DNA from: Herpetosiphon geysericola
Lineage (GTDB): Bacteria; Chloroflexota; Chloroflexia; Chloroflexales; Herpetosiphonaceae
DNA length: 64,000 bases
Direction of reading: 5' to 3'
NCBI RefSeq assembly: GCF_001306135.1
Contig: NZ_LGKP01000015.1
Coordinates: 270,334-334,333 of the forward strand
Shown: piece after piece, positions 1-6,737 of the stretch
Layout of the letters: the number at the start of each line of letters is the position of its first letter
Numbering within the stretch: position 1 is the first letter of the stretch
Position numbers and translations under genes: made by a program
Notes under the pieces: model-generated
Seen by the model: only the letters and a program-made list of their open reading frames with translations
Databases searched by the model: none
What the model was told of the DNA's origin: nothing

Positions 1-1
1 T

Positions 2-223
2 GCGCCGCTGATTGTGGTTGCACATGGTCATGTTGTGGTTGGCCAAGCTCGCCCTCAACAAGCGTTTCTTGTGCGTGCAATCTATTTTGTGTTGGTTGGT
101 TGGTGGCTAAGCGGCATTTGGCTGGGCGCTGCATGGGCGATTGCTGGGTTTACGTTTGGCTTGGGCTTGCCAATTGCCTTTTGGATGTTCAATCGCGTGC
201 CCGCCATCACGACCCTCGGCTAA
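2..223 (+). CDS. YccF-domain inner membrane protein, C-terminal part
   Basis: The reading frame is open from the window edge, so the gene starts upstream and only about 73 residues are visible. They form two hydrophobic segments and end with GLPIAFWMFNRVPAITTL, which resembles the end of YccF (DUF307) domains (GLPLG-W-NRLP--L). The function of YccF proteins is not established. The stop codon overlaps by three bases the stop of the convergent gene at 220-432, leaving no room for a terminator between them. The family call rests on this tail motif and the hydrophobic pattern only. Confidence 0.6.
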   Translation, partial: APLIVVAHGHVVVGQARPQQAFLVRAIYFVLVGWWLSGIWLGAAWAIAGFTFGLGLPIAFWMFNRVPAITTLG

Positions 224-432
224 GCTCGCCCAACCAATGGTTTGAGATTTGCCCGCGTCACCTCAAGCTGTGGCGTGGGCAAGTTGTGTTGGAGGCAATA
301 GCTTTGCAATGCTGCTATTGCTGCATCAAGTGCCGCACCAGCGCTTGTACCATAGCCAACAATTCCCGCAATTTGCGGACAGATCGCGCGAAATTGGCCG
401 GCTTCGGCTCGAACGACAATTTCATAGTGCAT
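220..432 (-). CDS. HicB-like small protein
   Basis: A 70-residue protein beginning MHYEIVVRAEAGQFRAICPQ, followed by a glycine turn and the helix SAGAALDAAIAALQSYC. This beta-beta-beta-alpha pattern is that of the HicB/UPF0150 fold, whose members are antitoxins of HicA or stand-alone proteins. The start at 432 is chosen because TAAGGAG lies 7 bases upstream; the frame stays open to 498 without a better start. No HicA-like partner (about 60 residues with a GSH motif) and no C-terminal DNA-binding helix are visible, so an antitoxin role is unproven. It converges with, and overlaps, the YccF-like gene. Confidence 0.6.
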   Translation of the reverse strand: MHYEIVVRAEAGQFRAICPQIAGIVGYGTSAGAALDAAIAALQSYCLQHNLPTPQLEVTRANLKPLVGRA

Positions 433-623
433 TGAATAGCTCCTTAAACCATCAGTCAACAAATTCTCAAAATAGCTGGTTAGCTTCTCATTCGTCATTG
501 GGAGTAGCAGCTTATTATTGTTTACCCCTCGTGTAACGGTAGCCCCAAAGCCTATGCAACAACTCTGGAGTAACCAAAAATCGTCGGCAGCGTATGTTGT
601 GGTAGTAAAAGAGTGTGAGGATT

Positions 624-1004
624 ATGATGCAAAGCGACCATTCAACCGCAAATTCGCTGCCTTTGGCCCTTCGATTAATTAGTTGGCGCTCCTATCTAAC
701 CGCTGCAATGCTTATTTATACAACTATTATTGAGCATTCTAGCGCTGATTTTGGTACCCAATTATTTATCTGGCTGGTGTTTGGAGCGATAGCATGGCTC
801 TTTGGTTGGGTTGGCAAGCACTTAATTCGGCGAAAAGCCGAAGCACGGCGCACAGCAGTGTTGTTTGAATCGCTACGCATTGTTACCTATGGATTGAGCT
901 TTTTCGTAGGCTGGACAATTTTTGGTCTCGTGGATTGTGGGCTGGCGATTATCAGCCTTTGGTATCTGACCCGCCATGAGATTATAGCACTTTGCAACCA
1001 TTAA
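624..1004 (+). CDS. Small four-helix membrane protein, tandem copy 1
   Basis: About 126 residues with four predicted membrane segments. The pattern shared with the next three genes is an N-terminal LALRLI-like segment, a basic mid-loop (RRKAEARRTAVLFES) and a C-terminal segment ending SLWYLTR. An alternative ATG at 627 has better spacing from the GTGAGG ribosome-binding site; a GTG at 615 overlaps it and was rejected. First of four same-strand genes separated by 36-50 bases, probably one operon. Function unknown; the C-terminus resembles uncharacterised DUF2127-type membrane proteins, but that is only a similarity of pattern. Confidence 0.75.
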   Translation: MMQSDHSTANSLPLALRLISWRSYLTAAMLIYTTIIEHSSADFGTQLFIWLVFGAIAWLFGWVGKHLIRRKAEARRTAVLFESLRIVTYGLSFFVGWTIFGLVDCGLAIISLWYLTRHEIIALCNH

Positions 1005-1054
1005 CCAGCTTCCACGTATCCTGTCTATGAAGATTTTGAACTACTGGAGAGAGT

Positions 1055-1456
1055 ATGTATAGCGTTCCCGCAAATCAGACTAAATTACCCGCCCCGATTG
1101 CCCTCAAGCTGATTGGTGTACGCTATGGCTTAGGATCGCTATTGCTGGGATTCATAACCAGCGTATCGGTTTATCGGCTACTACCGTGGTTTGGCTCAAT
1201 ATCCTTGATTACGTTGCTGAAATTAGGATTGTATTTTGTCATGGCAGTGTTATACGCCATTATGACATGGGGCATTTTCAAGCAACGTGAGCGCATCCGC
1301 CGACTGGGAGTTGGGCTTGAATCGGTTTCGGTGGTAGTTTTGGGCTTGACGCTGTTTATCGAGAGCTTTGATCTATCAGATTGGCTTTCGCTTGGCCTTA
1401 GTGTTGTGATTATTTGGTATTTACGCCGTAGCGCAACCTTAGATTATTTCTACTAA
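1055..1456 (+). CDS. Small four-helix membrane protein, tandem copy 2
   Basis: A 133-residue, four-segment membrane protein with a GGAGAG ribosome-binding site before ATG. It shares the layout of its neighbours: PIALKLIGVRYGLGSLLLG at the N-terminus, a basic cytoplasmic loop KQRERIRRLGVGLES between helices two and three, and the tail VVIIWYLRRSATLDYF. The aromatic WYL-R ending is the most conserved element of the set. No catalytic or metal-binding residues stand out, and no signal peptide other than the first helix is present. Function unknown. Confidence 0.8.
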   Translation: MYSVPANQTKLPAPIALKLIGVRYGLGSLLLGFITSVSVYRLLPWFGSISLITLLKLGLYFVMAVLYAIMTWGIFKQRERIRRLGVGLESVSVVVLGLTLFIESFDLSDWLSLGLSVVIIWYLRRSATLDYFY

Positions 1457-1492
1457 ACCTCATCGATCATCAATTTAGAGAGTGAGACCACG

Positions 1493-1954
1493 ATGCAAGC
1501 GTTATTTGTACCATCATTAAAGCCAACTCCATTGCCAGTAAAACTGATTGCTGGCTATCAATTTGCGACGGCCCTCTTTGGTTGCTATGCCTTATTTTGG
1601 GCTTTACAACAAGGTTCAGGCGTGATTGATCCGCTTGGGGCTAGCAGTACAGGCTTGGATTTGCTGCAACATTGGATTCAAACTCGCCATTGGTTAGCAT
1701 TGGTATTTATCGGAGCTATTGTGGTTGCCACTGTTATCCATACGTTGCTTGGCATTGGCTTGCTTAAAAAATATCCGTTTGCGCGAACTGCAACAATTTG
1801 GTGGGATTGGACAGTAATTGGGTTGGCTGGATTGAGTATTGCTCAATTCGCTTGGTATTTTTGGATCGAGGCGGTGGTGATTGCACTGAGTTATGTAATT
1901 ATTTATTATTTGCAACAGCCAGAAACGATAGATGTATTTCAGCCTGAATATTAA
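1493..1954 (+). CDS. Small four-helix membrane protein, tandem copy 3
   Basis: A 153-residue protein, the longest of the four, with about 20 extra residues in the loop after the first helix (GASSTGLDLLQHWIQTRH). It keeps the shared features: LPVKLIAGYQFATALFG near the start, GIGLLKKYPFARTATI as the mid-loop, and VIIYYLQQPETIDVFQP at the end. The start ATG follows AGAGAGTGAGACC. Divergence between copies is high, so the duplication is old or the copies have specialised. Function unknown. Confidence 0.8.
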   Translation: MQALFVPSLKPTPLPVKLIAGYQFATALFGCYALFWALQQGSGVIDPLGASSTGLDLLQHWIQTRHWLALVFIGAIVVATVIHTLLGIGLLKKYPFARTATIWWDWTVIGLAGLSIAQFAWYFWIEAVVIALSYVIIYYLQQPETIDVFQPEY

Positions 1955-1997
1955 GCAACGAATCGAATATTGACCAAAATAAGAAGGAAATACAACC

Positions 1998-2411
1998 ATG
2001 CAACAGATTCAACAAATACGCTATGGTAAAAAGCCGCTGGGATTAGTTTTGATTGGCTTTATGTTTGCAGGCCGCGGCGCTTTGGCGGGAATGATGATGT
2101 TTATTTATGGGTTGCGGCTTTTGGATATGGAGCGTGCGTATTTCGTACAAACGGTGGTTATGCTACCGCTTTTTGTAGTTGCTACGGTTTTTCATTTCAA
2201 AATTGCACAAGGGTTGTTTAATTTGCGTGAGAAAGCACGCAAGTGGGCAGTCATTGTTGAAGCTATTATTTTGGTTTGCTATGGCATCTATTTGCGGTTT
2301 TTTGCCGAGTATATAACCCTATGGACGATTATTGCTGCTTTGCTCACAATGTTAATTATTTGGTATTTATCACGCGATAAAACCCGGGCGTGGTTTGCAC
2401 CAAGCAAATAA
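1998..2411 (+). CDS. Small four-helix membrane protein, tandem copy 4
   Basis: A 137-residue protein with AGAAGGAAA upstream of its ATG. It has the same plan as the three preceding genes: LGLVLIGFMFAGRGALAG, then GLFNLREKARKWAVIVEA in the mid-loop, then LIIWYLSRDKTRAWF at the end. It is last in the tandem group; a hairpin-containing repeat follows at 2454-2528 and may end transcription. Function unknown. Confidence 0.8.
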   Translation: MQQIQQIRYGKKPLGLVLIGFMFAGRGALAGMMMFIYGLRLLDMERAYFVQTVVMLPLFVVATVFHFKIAQGLFNLREKARKWAVIVEAIILVCYGIYLRFFAEYITLWTIIAALLTMLIIWYLSRDKTRAWFAPSK

Positions 2412-2453
2412 TTCATATTAGTGAATATAGTTCCATGATACTTGAAATCGATC

Positions 2454-2528
2454 ACCACCCCTCCGCCCCGCCTCAAGGCGGGGAACGCAGGAGGGTTTTC
2501 ATCCCCCTGCACTCCCTAAATAACAATC
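2454..2528. repeat. Dispersed repeat A, copy 1 (GC hairpin)
   Basis: Contains a perfect 7-bp stem CCCCGCC/GGCGGGG (2466-2472 and 2477-2483) with a TCAA loop, then GGGTTTTCATCC, CCTGC and CCCTAAATAA. The same order of blocks recurs at 14245-14340 and 49343-49423. It lies after the tandem membrane genes and before a convergent gene, so it could end transcription, although no long T tract follows the stem. Confidence 0.65.
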
Positions 2529-2662
2529 GATGGCAAACAGCAATTCAGCGCTGAACTTGCCATGCTTTGGTACGGAGTCGAGAAATGCTGAGGACGAGAA
2601 TGCGTAGCGCTTCTCGTCCTTGAATAAGTGACAGGTACGTAAACAGTAAGCTGATTAACTCC

Positions 2663-3703
2663 TTAATTTGAGCCAAATAAGGCGCGGCGATAGACAGCCT
2701 CAAGCTTACGGGCTAGCACAGCGTAGCCAAAATTGCTGGCTACGCGTTCGCGCGCTGCTTGGCCCATCTGCAAGCGGCGGGCTGGGTCTTCGCCTAGCTC
2801 CTGAATGGCTTGGACAAAGGCTTGAACGTTATCCAATTCGCAGAGCAAGCCAGTTTCGCCATGGTTGACGACTTCGGGTAAGGCCGAAGCGTTGGTGGTG
2901 ATGACGGGCCTGCCACAGGCTCCTGCCTCTGCCGCGACAATGCCAAAGCCTTCAACCCGCGCTGGAAACAGCAACATATCGCACGAACGATAGGCGGCGA
3001 TCAAGCCATCGCGGTCGGGTGTGCCGATGCGCACCATCTGCGGATGCGGCGGCGCTGCTTGCACCCCTTGAAACGATTCGGTGTAATACAGCACATATTG
3101 CGGCCCAAGTTGATCCATAATTTTGGGCAATAGGTCAAATCCTTTGCGCCGCGTGCGATTGCCCACAAACAACAAACGAATTGGCACTGGATGCGCAGGC
3201 AAATCGTTTGTTCGCTCAAAATCAGGTGCTGGCGTAAACGCTTCGGTGTCGATCCCATCGTAAATCACGGTTGTCGGGCGGTCGCCGTAGGTGCGGCGGG
3301 TTTGCTCCTGGGTGTAGCGGCTGACGCAAATTACCTCATCGGCCAAGCGCACCGACAAGCCATCGTAGGTTTTTTCGACCAAGCGATAGAACAAGCGTTG
3401 TTGTGGCGAGCTGTAGGGTTGCAGCAAGGGGTCAGTCACAATATGATGCACAGTGGTAACGAGCGGCAAACCTGGTGCGCGCAAGGCCCAAGCGCAGCGT
3501 GAACGACCCTGAACCAAATCATGGCCTTGCCACCAATTGCGGCCTAGGGCTAATTTTGCCGCCATGGGAGCAAAATTAAATAGGTGCGATAAACGGCGTA
3601 AACTTGGCTGATGTCCAGCCCGTTGCATGGCACGGGTGATATTTTGAATGCCAATATCAACGCCGCCCTTGCCGAGCGGCGAGATGTACAGTGGCTTTAG
3701 CAT
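2663..3703 (-). CDS. Glycosyltransferase family 4
   Basis: A 346-residue GT-B fold protein. The N-terminal half begins KPLYISPLGKGGVDIGIQ with the glycine loop that contacts the acceptor. The C-terminal half carries IRLLFVGNRTRRKGFDLL and the GT4 donor-binding signature EGFGIVAAEAGACGRPVI around residues 250-270, including the E-x7-E pattern of retaining enzymes. The sugar and acceptor cannot be read from sequence. No signal peptide or membrane segment is present, so it is cytosolic or peripheral. It lies 24 bases downstream of the zinc-ribbon Ser/Thr kinase on the same strand and is probably co-transcribed with it. Confidence 0.9.
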   Translation of the reverse strand: MLKPLYISPLGKGGVDIGIQNITRAMQRAGHQPSLRRLSHLFNFAPMAAKLALGRNWWQGHDLVQGRSRCAWALRAPGLPLVTTVHHIVTDPLLQPYSSPQQRLFYRLVEKTYDGLSVRLADEVICVSRYTQEQTRRTYGDRPTTVIYDGIDTEAFTPAPDFERTNDLPAHPVPIRLLFVGNRTRRKGFDLLPKIMDQLGPQYVLYYTESFQGVQAAPPHPQMVRIGTPDRDGLIAAYRSCDMLLFPARVEGFGIVAAEAGACGRPVITTNASALPEVVNHGETGLLCELDNVQAFVQAIQELGEDPARRLQMGQAARERVASNFGYAVLARKLEAVYRRALFGSN

Positions 3704-3727
3704 AATGTTTGTAATTCCTATCGCTGT

Positions 3728-5176
3728 TTAGGGCTTAGGAATGGCAACCGAGGCTCGAATGGTCACTTCATAGCGGATGCCACTAGCATCGGTGCCGATA
3801 TTGCGTGGATTTCCGCCCACAAAGGTCAGCGATGCCTCGTTGATTTTAGCAGCATTGCTAAATTCGGCAACTACTGTTTGACGATATTGCTGCTTGAGTT
3901 GGTTGGCAATCTCTGCATCTGATGTACCTTCAGCGACACTGACCACAATATTTTTCTCGACCCAGCGATTACTAGCCGCTTGTGGAATTGGCGTGACGCT
4001 GGCGGTTGGGCTAGCGTTGAACAAATTAAGGATCTTTTGATCCATGCCTGGAATGCCGAGTGCTAACAAGGCTCCGACAACCATCAAGGTCAAAAGCGGA
4101 ATCCATGGGCGGAAGCGTTTTTGGGTCTTGGCATTAAGCTTGGTGGGCAAGGGTTGGCTTTTGGGCTTTGGTTTTGGCTTGGTACTGCTGGTTGGGGCAG
4201 CTTTTTGCGGCTGCGGAATTGAGCCTACGCTGGCGGCCATAGCTGGTTTTTGTGGTTTTTGCTCCAGAATAACGGTTGGCTGTGGTTTTGGCTTGGGCTT
4301 GGGTTTATGCAACGATTCCAAGGGCAAGGCTGCGCGAAAGGCCGCTGCGCTCTTCCAACGCTTGCTAATTTCCATCTCCAAGGCCACGCTAATGGCTTGC
4401 GCGGTGGCAACCGAAACCTTAGGCGCTAAATCGCGCACTGGCGGAAACGAAAATGGCGCTTCATCACGTGGGTCGCGGCCAGTTAAAAGATGATGCAAGG
4501 TTGCGCCCAAAGCGTAAATATCCGATTGGGGCGTGGCTTGGCCTTGATATTGCTCAGGTGGCGAATAGCCAGGCGTGCCAATCAGCGTGCCACGTTCGTT
4601 GGGCTGAAACAATTTGGCGATGCCAAAATCGACAACTTTAACATTGCCAGTTTTGCGCTCGATCATAATATTCGAGGGCTTCACATCGCGGTAAATCAAG
4701 CGTCGTTCGTGCAAATAATCGAGCACATTGGCAATTTGCTCGGCCCAGCGCAAAACAGTTGGTTCATCGAATTGCTCGTTGGGCTGTTGGCGCTGCAAAT
4801 CTTCTAAATCGTCGCCTTCGACAAAATCCATCGCGAGGTAATAGCGCCCACCATGTAAAAAATTGCCATAAACATGGGGAATTTGCGGGTGTTTTAATTC
4901 GCGCAGAATCGAGGCTTCTTCTTTAAAGCGTTCAATCGCCTCGTCGCGCTCAGCTTTATCGTTGAAACGATCGATCAACGATTTGAGCGCATAGCGTTTG
5001 CCGCTCTGATCGGTTGCTGCATAAACCGCGCCCATCCCGCCTTCTTTGATGGCACGGGTGATGCGGTAACGATTGTTGAGAACTATATTATTGCCACATT
5101 GTTGGCAGAATTTGGCATCATTGCGATTATCGGTGCCACAGATTGGACACAACGTTCGCTCGTTTTCTATACTCAT
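3728..5176 (-). CDS. Ser/Thr protein kinase with N-terminal zinc ribbon and C-terminal extracytoplasmic domain
   Basis: 482 residues. A zinc ribbon is formed by C10, C13, C24 and C27. The kinase domain spans about 35-290 with GGMGAVY, the ATP-binding lysine K65, the catalytic loop YRDVKPSN (D164) and DFG at 183-185, so it looks active. A Lys/Pro-rich linker (KPKPKPKPQP, repeated) leads to a membrane segment at about 357-377 and an outside domain of about 100 residues with no recognised ligand fold. The layout is like PknB-type receptors but without PASTA repeats. An AAGGAA site precedes the ATG. It is transcribed ahead of the glycosyltransferase, suggesting a shared role in envelope sugar assembly (inference). 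Confidence 0.93.
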   Translation of the reverse strand: MSIENERTLCPICGTDNRNDAKFCQQCGNNIVLNNRYRITRAIKEGGMGAVYAATDQSGKRYALKSLIDRFNDKAERDEAIERFKEEASILRELKHPQIPHVYGNFLHGGRYYLAMDFVEGDDLEDLQRQQPNEQFDEPTVLRWAEQIANVLDYLHERRLIYRDVKPSNIMIERKTGNVKVVDFGIAKLFQPNERGTLIGTPGYSPPEQYQGQATPQSDIYALGATLHHLLTGRDPRDEAPFSFPPVRDLAPKVSVATAQAISVALEMEISKRWKSAAAFRAALPLESLHKPKPKPKPQPTVILEQKPQKPAMAASVGSIPQPQKAAPTSSTKPKPKPKSQPLPTKLNAKTQKRFRPWIPLLTLMVVGALLALGIPGMDQKILNLFNASPTASVTPIPQAASNRWVEKNIVVSVAEGTSDAEIANQLKQQYRQTVVAEFSNAAKINEASLTFVGGNPRNIGTDASGIRYEVTIRASVAIPKP

Positions 5177-5315
5177 ATCGATGGTTCCTTAGGCTCAGCA
5201 CCCTTCCCTGTTGTATGCTACGCTATGCTGTGGGCAACTGTTGCAAGTCTAACACAGAAGTTCCAGCGATGGCAGCCTTGCCCGATTAATAGTTGATTGG
5301 TTATGGAGGTGAATG

Positions 5316-5507
5316 ATGGCTCTATCAATTGATCACGTTTATGATTATGCAGAAGCCCTAATTGCCCGCAAAACGCTTGATGGCGGCCAAATTGAGCTAC
5401 GTCAGATGCAGCGTTTGTGTGAATTTTTGGCCGCGCTGGCCCAACAAGCTGGCGATGCAGCCAATGCCCAACGCTTTACCCATTTAGCTCAATCCAGTCA
5501 AGCCTAA
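5316..5507 (+). CDS. Small helical protein of unknown function
   Basis: A 63-residue, soluble, mostly helical protein, rich in Ala and Gln, without Cys. ATG codons occur at 5313 and 5316; the second is 6 bases from the GGAGG site and is preferred. It is the first of three closely spaced genes (11 bases, then 2) ending with the alpha/beta hydrolase. It starts divergently from the kinase gene, sharing a 139-base intergenic region. I do not recognise the family. Confidence 0.7.
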   Translation: MALSIDHVYDYAEALIARKTLDGGQIELRQMQRLCEFLAALAQQAGDAANAQRFTHLAQSSQA

Positions 5508-5518
5508 GGAGCATAACA

Positions 5519-5737
5519 ATGTTAACAATTGAATTGATTCAACAGCATATTCGCGAGGCAATTGCCCAAGCAATTGCCGCCAAAAACCCTGCCGAATTGG
5601 CCCATTTGCAACAAATGGCTGGCCTGATGATGAAACCTGCGCATTTGCATAACGATCAGGAAACCGAATATGCTTTTCGGGTGCTGGCTGCCAAAGCTGC
5701 CAATGCCCGTGAAGTTTTGCTGCAAAAAGAGGATTAG
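5519..5737 (+). CDS. Small helical protein of unknown function
   Basis: 72 residues, predicted helical throughout, starting MLTIELIQQHIREAIAQA, with AAGGAG before the ATG. Like its upstream neighbour it is Ala/Gln-rich, and both have a helix-turn-helix-turn-helix rhythm, but they share no obvious sequence identity. It sits two bases before the hydrolase start, suggesting translational coupling. Family not recognised. Confidence 0.7.
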   Translation: MLTIELIQQHIREAIAQAIAAKNPAELAHLQQMAGLMMKPAHLHNDQETEYAFRVLAAKAANAREVLLQKED

Positions 5738-5739
5738 GC

Positions 5740-6609
5740 ATGAGCGAGCTTGAACATGCAACAGCTCTGATTAATGGCCTCAATTTGCATTATGTGCGAG
5801 CTGGTAGCGGGCCATTGGTGGTGCTTTTGCACGGCTTTCCTGAGTTTTGGTATTCGTGGCGACACCAAATCCCAGCCTTGGCCAAAACCCATACCGTGGT
5901 TGCGCTCGATCAACGGGGCTACAACCTCTCGGATAAACCAGCGTTATGGCAGCATTACACAATTGATCTTTTAGTTGATGATGTGCGGGCATTAATCGAG
6001 CATTTGGGCTTTGAGCGGGCGACGATTGTTGGCCACGATTGGGGCGGGGCGGTGGCGTGGACATTTGCCATGCGCTATCACGGCTATCTTGAGCGCTTGG
6101 TAGTGATGAATTTGCCCCATCCCAAGCTGATGATCAAAAATCTTTGGACGAATCCACGCCAAATTCTGCGTTCGTGGTATATCTTTATGTTTCAACTACC
6201 TGGTTTGCCAGAGTGGTTTGCCAAACGCAATAATTTTGAGTTCTTGACTAAAGCCTTGACCAGCGCAGTGCAACGACCTGGCGTGTTTAGCGCCGACGAT
6301 ATTCAAGCTTATCATCAGGCTTGGCGCCAGCCTGGGGCATTAACTGCGATGATTAATTGGTATCGGGCGTATGTGCGGCAGGGATTGAAACATTTAAATC
6401 AATTAAGCACGCATTTGGTGCATGCGCCAACCTTGCTGATTTGGGGCACTGCCGATGGAGCGCTTGGCCAAGAATTAACCTACGGCACTGAGCGCTATGC
6501 TACCGACCTGCGGATTCGCTATTTAACTGATGTGAGCCATTGGGTTCAGCAAGAGGCTCCCAACGAAGTCAATGCCGTCTTGATCCCATTTGTACGGGGC
6601 GAGGGGTAG
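5740..6609 (+). CDS. Alpha/beta hydrolase, epoxide hydrolase/haloalkane dehalogenase-like
   Basis: 289 residues with the full alpha/beta hydrolase layout. The oxyanion motif HGFPEFW is at 31-37, DQRGYNLSDKP at 57-67, the nucleophile elbow VGHDWGG has D100, and the catalytic histidine is H267 in DVSHWVQ. An aspartate nucleophile with WGG and HGFPEFW is typical of soluble epoxide hydrolases and fluoroacetate/haloalkane dehalogenases rather than esterases. A cap domain (about 130-225) carries two tyrosines (Y191, Y208) that could act as ring-opening residues. No signal peptide. Third gene of a small operon; the substrate is unknown. Confidence 0.9.
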   Translation: MSELEHATALINGLNLHYVRAGSGPLVVLLHGFPEFWYSWRHQIPALAKTHTVVALDQRGYNLSDKPALWQHYTIDLLVDDVRALIEHLGFERATIVGHDWGGAVAWTFAMRYHGYLERLVVMNLPHPKLMIKNLWTNPRQILRSWYIFMFQLPGLPEWFAKRNNFEFLTKALTSAVQRPGVFSADDIQAYHQAWRQPGALTAMINWYRAYVRQGLKHLNQLSTHLVHAPTLLIWGTADGALGQELTYGTERYATDLRIRYLTDVSHWVQQEAPNEVNAVLIPFVRGEG

Positions 6610-6682
6610 GCCATGGTGGATTTCGCTAGACCAGATGTCTACCCCTCAAATGAGACACTAGTCATCGTGACGAACCTGTGAA

Positions 6683-6727
6683 GCCTTGTTATGATCTGCC
6701 TTGCCCAGTTGGCTGATCATAACAAGG
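6683..6727. promoter_or_regulatory. Perfect 14-bp inverted repeat before the sensor kinase
   Basis: GCCTTGTTATGATC (6683-6696) and GATCATAACAAGGC (6714-6727) are perfect inverted copies around a 17-base loop. The right arm ends 10 bases before the kinase ATG, and no ordinary Shine-Dalgarno is seen between them. It could be an operator, an RNA hairpin controlling translation of the kinase, or a terminator for the hydrolase operon. The absence of a T tract argues against a simple terminator. Confidence 0.7.
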
Positions 6728-6737
6728 CGGTGCTGGT

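Noticed and set aside
4044..4493. Long plus-strand frame opposite the kinase gene
   Set aside because: It is antisense to the Lys/Pro-rich linker and kinase C-lobe and its Gly/Leu-rich composition follows from that; no ribosome-binding site.
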